DNA of 64,000 nt. Source: Lycorma delicatula. Taxonomy: Eukaryota; Arthropoda; Insecta; Hemiptera; Fulgoridae. Shown here piece by piece: positions 56,225 through 64,000 of this stretch; within the stretch, counting starts at the first letter, position 1; each line of letters starts with the position of its first letter. The stretch spans positions 38,748,520 to 38,812,519 of the forward strand of contig NC_134467.1 in assembly GCF_047948215.1 (NCBI RefSeq). Reading direction: 5' to 3'. The position numbers and the translations under genes were made by a program. The notes under the pieces were generated by a model. That model was not told the DNA's origin. It saw nothing but the letters and a program-made list of their open reading frames with translations, and did not search any database.

Positions 56225-56546
56225 AGTTATTGTACCTAAAAAAACATGTTTTCCGTCACCGAATCTTTCTGTTTTACGTTGGATAACACGAAACCTACGG
56301 GTGAAACAATTCTTGGACCTGTTTTATTAGTTTTTTTCAGTTCCAATAATATAATAAATCATTCAGTTAACCCCTTATAGAACGCTTTAGGAATTTCACT
56401 ATAAACTAATTTCACCGGAAAAACTGAAATCCAAGCGAAATTTTTCGCTAGCCGTATTTCGGATATATATTTGTATAAACTTTCTTCCTTATTTCAAGCT
56501 CTATAATCAGTTATTAAATTACTTCATTTTGCTCCTGAATCACCTG
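56225..56546 (-). mobile_element. Family Y element, copy 5, one end
   Basis: Includes AAATTTTTCGCTAGCCGTAT and ends CTCCTGAATCACCTG before TA (56547-56548), the inverse of the CAG(A/G)GTGATTCAGGAG end seen at 23603. It defines the second terminus of the family. Confidence 0.68.
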
Positions 56547-56548
56547 TA

Positions 56549-57234
56549 TAAATTTACAACCATGTAATTAAAAGCTATAAAAAATATTCTAGATTAAACC
56601 ACTCTCTCATCGATAAATATTCCCTTTAGTGAAAGTAAACTTCCTAATAAAACTACAATTACCAAAAATTAAAGCAGTTTAAAAAGTAAAATCTGGTTCG
56701 GTAATTTGAGAATAATAGGAACGTGTCGTTGTTCGCTAGATTATTTTTAGAGAATACAACATATTTTTATATTTAAGTAAATATAAAATACAAGTTAAAA
56801 AGCAGCATGGTTTTAAAAAAAAAGGAAGAATCTATTGAAGACAGCATTAGGTCTCTTTTACAGTAGAACTGGTTAAAGATTTAAACGGCGAAAAATAATA
56901 ATTTTGGTATTTTTTGAATCGTAGTAAAACTTCTGATCAAGTAAATATATTGGATACCATTACTGAAAAATTAAAAGCAAATCAAGTTGAAATGTTAAAT
57001 ATCAATTGGTTTTAATATTATTTACATAATCAAAGATAATATGTTAAAAGATTTTACTTTCACAAAATAGAATTAGGCATCCCACAAAGTTCAACTTTAG
57101 GTTCCGCATTATTTTTAATTTTAAAAACGATCTGTAGTAATTCTACTACACAGTAATACTGTTCTGTTTGAAAATTACACATTAAAGATCTTTTAATGTA
57201 CACGTTTACATTCTCATAAAATAAAGTTATAATA
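56549..57234. other. AT-rich spacer
   Basis: Nothing recognised. Confidence 0.4.
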
Positions 57235-57246
57235 AATTCATTCTTT

Positions 57247-57476
57247 TTTTTATCTTCAGTCATTTGACTGGTTTGATGCAGCTCTCCAAGATTACCTATC
57301 TAGTGCTAGTCGTTTCATTTCGGTATACCCCCTACAGCCTACATCCCTACCAAATTTGTTTTACATATTCCAAACGTTGCCTGCCTACACAATTTTTTCC
57401 TTGTAACTGTCCCTCCAATATTAAAGCGACTATTCCAGGGTGCCTTAATATGTGCCATACAAATCTGTCTTCTTAT
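57247..57476 (-). mobile_element. LINE copy L11, short 3' end fragment
   Basis: Poly(T) then ATCTTCAGTCATTTGACTGG through to about CTGTCTTCTTA. A 12-bp duplication AATTCATTCTTT flanks it (57235-57246 and 57477-57488). Confidence 0.94.
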
Positions 57477-57499
57477 AATTCATTCTTTGTGAATATCTA

Positions 57500-57789
57500 C
57501 TTTCTTTTTCCTGTTTAGCCTCCGGTAACTACCGTTCAGATAATACTTCAGAGGATGATATGTATGAGTGTAAATGAAGTGTAGTCTTGTACATTCTCAG
57601 TTCGACCATTCCTGAGATGTGTGGTTAATTGAAACCCAACCACCAAAGAACACCGGTATCCACGATCTAGTATTCAAATCCGTGTAAAAATAACTGGCTT
57701 TACTAGGACTTGAACGCTGTAACTTTCGACTTCCAAATCAGCTAATTTGGGAAGATGCTTTCACCCACTAGACCAACCCGGTTGGTAAG
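57500..57789 (-). mobile_element. SINE1 copy q
   Basis: Full length, reverse orientation, with a 14-bp duplication TTTGTGAATATCTA at 57486-57499 and 57790-57803. Its left duplication overlaps the right duplication of LINE L11 by three bases. Confidence 0.95.
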
Positions 57790-57803
57790 TTTGTGAATAT
57801 CTA

Positions 57804-60390
57804 AGTAGAAATAAACCAGAATAAAAGTGAAATTTGTAATAAACAAAAATTAAAATGGTTACGTGCAAGACTTATTTAATGAGAAAAGTGGATGAAGGAT
57901 GGAAGAGTAAAGAATATAAAAAGTAGAACGCCATATGAAAAGAACGAGTAAAGAATAGACAAGAGATATTACGTAGATGAGATGAGTGCAGCTGGAATTT
58001 ATTTATTGACGTACTTGGTAGTTGATATAAACAGAAATATTTGCCAAAGATCTTACCCAGATGCAGAACAACAATAATATTATTACAGCTATATATTCCT
58101 TGTTAATCTACTTTAGTATTATCGCTTATTTATCGCTTATTTATTTATTTATTTTTATTTAATTTTGTTTATTAAAACTGTTAGACAAATATTTTAGGCA
58201 AGGAAGATGCGATAGATGAAATATTTTCAAAAAAATATAAGCTAATCCTTTTAATAAATCGAACCGAGGACCAGTTTATCAGTAAACAACTACATTAACC
58301 ATTATATTATCAGGCCAGCCAACATCAGGGAAATATAACTTTAAATTATAAAAATAAAACAACAGACCAACCGCTACATAATAGACAGTATAAATTATTA
58401 TACACGCTAAGAAAATGCAACATTTCATAGGAACTAAATTTTAAAATAATACAATTTAATAGTTTAATTATAGGTTAACAAAGATTACTTTATTTCCTTT
58501 TTAAAATAAACTAGTTAATTGTAATTAATTAATTATCATCGTAATCATGTAACATAGTCAATCCATTAATAAATAAAAATTGAAAGGTCATCCAAATAAA
58601 CGTTAATAATAATCATCGTAAACTTTCATAAAATTTGGTACATAAACAATTAACAAATATGGTTTGGTTGTAAATAGCATGTAAATTATATATTTTATCT
58701 ATCATCGACCTATCTTCTTATACATTTTGATAGCAATTCGTCTACACATATAAGCATTTACCCAAAATTAAATTGTACAATAAATAAATTTATAAAAATG
58801 GATTTAAATACAAGAATTGGAAAGGAACGTAAAAAAATTTCACATCGAAAACAATATGGCAAAACATCACATAACAGGTTTTTAAAGTTCAAATTTCATC
58901 AATTTTAAATCGTACCGTAATCGTAAAATATGTATAATCAAACCATTAAATGGTACATTATCAAATGGAAATACTGGAGCAATCCAGACAACATAACAAA
59001 TCCAAGTATTAATGTTAATATACCTTAGAATAAATTATACAATGAACAGAAAGCCATTTCATTCGAGAGTCACCTTAATCAGTAGTTTGCTTTTTTTTTG
59101 TACAATCCTCATATTATAAGCAATTCCTCATTTACTGTTCTACAGACAAAGAGAGCGGCTATCCATTAAGCCTACCATCAAAGCAGTTCCAATGCCAGGT
59201 TGATACCATAGATATATCAAAAGCGAGAACAAACCAAATTCCCATAGCATTCTAAAGAAAACGACAGAAAGAAAAGGTTATTGATCAATCCACACAGAAA
59301 TCGTGTTTGATCATCTGATAAAAGTAATTCACCTTAACGGACATAACAATGGATGGTTTCTTTTTACCGGGTATTTCAAAAGCAATATAGCATTGATACT
59401 CAACTATGCCTCGCAAACTCACCACTTCATCTCACAAAGCATATGTATATGGAATTTGGGGTCAATGTATACTTCTTTGATGGATAAATCAGCTTATTCT
59501 AAAAAAAAACTTGTTGGTAATTTGTGATCTCGATAAAAAAAAAACCTTCAACTTTTGTAAGAAAAAATTTTTTCTTTTGTTAAGTGCCATAGTTGGCACT
59601 TCCCTCCCAACAGTACTCCTAAACGGTTAGGAAATTCAGAAAATCTGATAGATGTGTTTCAATTATAAATGCCTGATATATGTATATATAATTTATATGA
59701 TAATCTAGAAGTCTCCAGATGTAGAAAGGTGCATTCAGAGCCCATAAGCAGTTACATCGCTAATGAAATAAGCAGCTTACTATTCCCATGGATGTCTGAT
59801 ATATATAACAGGTTAACAGAATCAAAGTGCCATTAACATTAAGATATAAATGATTCACTTGGGTCTCAAACTATAAAACTTTCAAAGTGAAATGTTACTG
59901 TTAACCAACAATACTGGATAAATAATAAGTAAAACAGTTGAAATGAAAAGAAGCACATAATTTTTGTACAACCCTGACAAAATCCATTAACTCTGAATAC
60001 AAATTTCTTATGAATATTGCAAAACAACATACACAGTAATAATGTACTTTACATAAACAATTTTTTTGTTGATTTTGTGTATCTCACAGCAAAATACTTA
60101 AGAGTACAGAGTCTGTATATGATAGTAAACAACCGTTACACAGATAATATTTTAGAAAAGAATTTTTTTTACACAAAATAAAATCGATTTAAAGAGCCAA
60201 AAATAATTGTACAACACTTTTATTATTCAATATAAAATATGCAAATAGTCTTATTAACCTGGAATCTTTTTTAATGGAACACAAGCATAATACAATTTTT
60301 TTTTAACACAGATAAAAATCTTTAAAACAAACATAAAAAATTAGTTTATATTATCAAAGAATAATTTTGGATAAATGTATAAATTAATAC
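57804..60390. other. AT-rich stretch with little recognisable
   Basis: At 58255-58330 the minus strand has GGTCCTCGGTTCGATTT and TATAATGGTTAATG, a faint tRNA-like head. Otherwise no gene, RNA or repeat that I can support. Confidence 0.4.
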
Positions 60391-60394
60391 AATC

Positions 60395-60690
60395 AACCCA
60401 TCAAAGGCAGTGTTTCAGTGGCTGGACTGTCCCTTCCCTTTTTCCACCTTTCTTTATGTTTTAGGCAAGACCCATGGGTATTAAATCAGTGAGTGCCCTG
60501 GTCCCACATCTGGCACCATCTGGTAGCTAGCCCTTTCTTTGCTGAAACACTCAATGAGTAACAACCCTACTATATCAGATGGCCTACAAACTATCCAATC
60601 ACTCTTGTTTCCTAGCTAGGGGTTACACAAGAAGCTGAACAACTGGCTGAGGTGTCAATTGGGTAAAGCAAAACCTCCTATTTCTGTTCC
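60395..60690. repeat. Unclassified GC-richer patch, possible old retroelement
   Basis: Segment with GGACTGTCCCTTCCC, ACCCATGGGTATTAAATCAG, CTTTGCTGAAACACTCAA, CACTCTTGTTTCCTAGCTAG. More complex than its surroundings but with no open frame. No second copy in the window. Confidence 0.3.
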
Positions 60691-63600
60691 TAAGCAATTA
60701 ATTAAAAGAGAAAAAAGTTACATGGATTTATATCAAATTTTTTTTAAATTTTCATATGAAAATTGAATATCAGACTACGCATTATTGAACTATAATAATA
60801 AAGACATAAGAAATGATCTAAAAAAAATTCAATTCATCATACGTAATATAATTTTTAATTTAAAACATTTTCCACATAAGAGTTAATTAGAAAAAACTTA
60901 TAAGGTACAGTCACAGAAACTTCCCCTATAAAATAAATAAATAATCATATATACTGGTCAAGTTGATCTAAGGAGTAAGAATGAACTTTAGTCATTTTCA
61001 ACAGTATTAAACAAATCTATTTTTATGAAAAGCCAATTTAAAAGCATACCTGAATCTCCCTTGTAATAAAAATACAAATTTCTACAGTTAAAAAAAAATA
61101 GACTGTAACCTCAAAATAGGAGAATTACATTTAATTTTTACAGCAAAAAATTGAATTTTTTTTTCCGATTTTACTTCTTTATTAGTAAATAAGAACGGGG
61201 GTGACACGTTCATAAAAACCATTCCAAATGAAGGTATAATGTTAAAAATTTCCCTAATAATAAACCTCTAAATTCAAGATACATAACAGATCATCATTAA
61301 TTTTATCTACATCTTACCAAATGTATATATGGGCTATCAATGGAACAGTTATTCATAAAATTTAATCAGGGTCTTTTCTGTTATTCCCTACCAAATGTTT
61401 GATTTTTACAGGTTTAATAAAATATGCAGTATTAATGAAATTTTGTACGGAAAATTTTGAGAAAAATAATGAAAAAAATTATCATATTAATATTTATCAT
61501 TTAAGGCTAAGGTTACGGTTGACGTTAAGGGTTTTGAAATGGAAAACGAAAATGCTCAACTATAGAGTCTACCTCATGTAAAATTATTTAATTGCAAGCA
61601 CTTTTGTTTTCATAATAAAAACTTTCACCATAACTATATTATAATAATAACAATAATAAAACTGAACTACTAACCTTTAAATCAAATACACAAAATAAAT
61701 AAATAAATAAAACACAAATTCACATAATATACAATATAATACACAGTAACTGTATTAATTTATTTGAATAAATAAAAAAACCTAAAAAGTGTAATTTTAT
61801 AAATGGCGGGGAGTAACACAAAAGACCAAATTAATTAAATCTTCTTTTCAAAATCAATTTTTTTAACGATCACATGATGTAAAATGTTTAATGTCAAATT
61901 CTTTCATTTTAATAAAATATTACATAATTCAACTATTTTCTTTATAATACAGATTTGGACTAACAGTAGCAATCATTAAAAAACGATAGATAAGAAGAAA
62001 TTGACTTTCATACACCATATTTTACAATGAGTAACAGATTTTACAAGAAAAAATTATTTTCTTTTATTTAGATAAAAGAACTAAAAATGTACATTGTGAT
62101 AAAGTTAAGAAAGCAAACCATGCAGCAATAGAAATTCAGACTTACAAAATTGAAAATTCATCACGAAAAAATTAAATGAAATCTTGGTAAGGAGGATACA
62201 AAGAAGTAGGACCAAAACAAGAAAATATTTAAAGAAAAAAGGTAATGACAGACTTAAAAGGGAACGAAATGTAAAGGAAAGTGTTAAATACATAGTCTAT
62301 AGTTGGCTGAAAGGAAAATAAACATTTTAAAAGATACTTTTTTCAATTCTTTTATGAATTTTAACAACTTTCTTTTATAAAACTTGAACTAAAATGTTAT
62401 AATATAATACAGGGTAGCCAGTTAAATCTAAGATAATTTTGTGATACAACAGCTAAAGGATAGAAATATATAGAAAAACAGTTCATATCTTTTGTTTTTG
62501 TATATTTTTAGTAGCAATTTGTCTATGCCACATATTGATTAATAAAATAAATAACATCTGAATTTTTCTTTAAACATTTTTCATGTAAGATATCACTCAA
62601 TTTGTTAAATAGAAAAGCTTGCACCACACTAGATGTTCACTTTGCATCTAATTCAATTCTAGTGAAATTTGTTATGAACAGATCTATGAAAAACTTTGGA
62701 TTGTTTTTTTTTTTTTTTTTTTTAATTAGACATCAGCTTTATTTATGACAATTTCATCAGCTTTATTTATTACTATGCAAAACAATAAAATTATTTGAAA
62801 ATTAACACTTCTATTATTACACAACTATCACAACACACTCGTACACAGATAGATATCAAATAAAATGTGTGTGATAAACAGTCAACAAAAAATAACATTT
62901 TTATTGTTTTGTATTACACAAACAAGTTCCAGTTCCAATTTTATAACATAACTTAATACAATCCTTAATTTAAAAGTTATTATATTCAATTCATTATTTT
63001 CATAATGTAGGTGTCTACAAAATTTCAACTAAGTTATTTTATAAACTTAATTGTTGTTAGACAGGTCTTTAATAACATAAGAATAATAAATAATTTCCAT
63101 TAGAATTCATAATGTCATAAATTACTGTGTACTACATTCCTTACTAAACATGCAAAATGGGTGAACTGGTTATACAGACAGATAAATAATTTAAACTGTC
63201 ACTTCTACCTACAATAAATTTAGATAATCTATTACTTTTTTTTAATAATTTGTTAATGAATGATTTAATTTTTCTGAAAAAACTTTTTTCCATAATTTAT
63301 AAGAAAAGAAATTATTTACGAAATACAATGTTAGATGTTTTAAATTCACCGTTGGGTGCAGGGCAAAATAACTAACTACAAATCATCAACTAACCTGAAA
63401 AGATATGAAATATAATTTCAAGATACTCACGATATTTTTATATCTATACTAAATAAAAACAAAGAATGTAATCATATATTAAATTCATGAATAATTGTAT
63501 AAAGAAATAACGTGATGGTAATAATAAACATAGATGTTATAATATGATAATCCAAATAGCTTAAAAAAAAAATTCAAATTGAATGAAAAACAATACATGT

Positions 63601-63829
63601 CAAAACAGAAATTTAATAACCGTAATTAGTATAATCTTCTGACATATCAAAATACTAGATTACGTATAATTCATCATAACCTTTTAAAGAAGATAACCAA
63701 TAAATAAAACTGACCAAAAAAATTACAACCACCTTTTAGGACAAAGGTTTACGTCTTAAGAAAAGGGTGTGTATATAAAATACTTTCACTTTCAATATTG
63801 ACAAACATACAAAATTAAAAATAACTTAC
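60691..63829. other. AT-rich stretch, no supported gene
   Basis: Poly(T) at 62703-62722. CAGGGTAGCCAGTTAAATC at 62411 looks like a transposon end but no partner was found. No coding exon recognised. Confidence 0.4.
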
Positions 63830-64000
63830 TTGTAAAAAGAATTCACAAGCGATACAAGTAACCGATTATAACATAATAATAATTCACTAACAAACAACGC
63901 AAAACAAATATCATTCACTTTATAAACACAGACAGAGCTAATTCAAGGAAGTACACACTGGATACGGACGAACTGTAACCACGACATACATATACAAATA

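Noticed and set aside
61399..61581. 60-codon plus-strand frame with a run of Arg/Leu
   Set aside because: Arises from a short TTAAGG-type repeat; no family resemblance.
63370..63420. Acceptor-like TATCTTTTCAG on the minus strand as a second 5' UTR exon
   Set aside because: AT-rich DNA gives many such sites and no matching donor or coding potential follows.

Overview
This is a strongly AT-rich animal genomic window, almost certainly from an insect and most plausibly a hemipteran with a large, repeat-loaded genome. That assignment is an inference from the style of the repeats: abundant tRNA-derived SINEs, mariner elements, RTE-like LINE debris, long AT microsatellites and very sparse coding. 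I see no bacterial-type operons and no functional CRISPR, rRNA or standard tRNA gene.

Only one piece of a probable host gene is recognisable. It is a minus-strand exon at 11293-11396 holding 34 codons that match the amino-terminal SAM-domain start of the activated-Cdc42 kinase (Ack/TNK2) family. It has a proper acceptor just before its ATG and a phase-0 GT donor. No next coding exon was found between base 1 and 11292. Upstream 5' exons, if any, lie to the right. Most of the window may therefore be intron or 5' flank of an Ack-like gene.

Everything else is mobile DNA. (i) Eleven copies of one LINE family (RTE/BovB-like by its C-terminal layout and roughly 5-base 3' UTR), all defective; seven are flanked by target-site duplications of 9-15 bp. 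(ii) About 18 copies of a roughly 290-bp tRNA-derived SINE (SINE1) and two of a second SINE (SINE2) whose 3' tail resembles that of SINE1. (iii) Tc1/mariner elements: a DD41D copy (8214-9520), two DD34D copies (18833-20141 and 50354-51978), decayed relics, and non-autonomous families with terminal inverted repeats (called Y here, plus single elements at 29592-30060 and 39960-41571). (iv) Unclassified families W, X and Z. Family W carries an 11-unit tandem array at 1409-3360, while its relative at 45915-46370 carries one unit. (v) An internally deleted R1-like LINE at about 46600-47600.

Layout: 1-3.9 kb SINE1, W array, SINE1 piece; 4.8-7.7 kb LINE, small stem element, Z; 8.2-9.5 kb DD41D mariner; 10.3-13.6 kb two LINEs around the Ack exon; 13.7-14.8 kb Y plus SINE1; 15.6-20.6 kb X family split by the longest LINE and followed by a mariner; 21.7-32.2 kb sparse DNA with SINEs, a foldback element and simple repeats; 33.1-35.9 kb Y, LINE and a three-level SINE nest; 38-41.6 kb Z copies, a LINE and a large TIR element; 42.1-47.8 kb LINE fragments, SINEs, W and the R1-like relic; 48.5-57.8 kb SINEs, Y, mariner, and a SINE split by a LINE; 57.8-64 kb AT-rich DNA with little recognisable. 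The nesting gives a relative chronology: X, Y, Z and the TIR elements are older, LINE and mariner insertions later, and SINE1 has been active over a long span.
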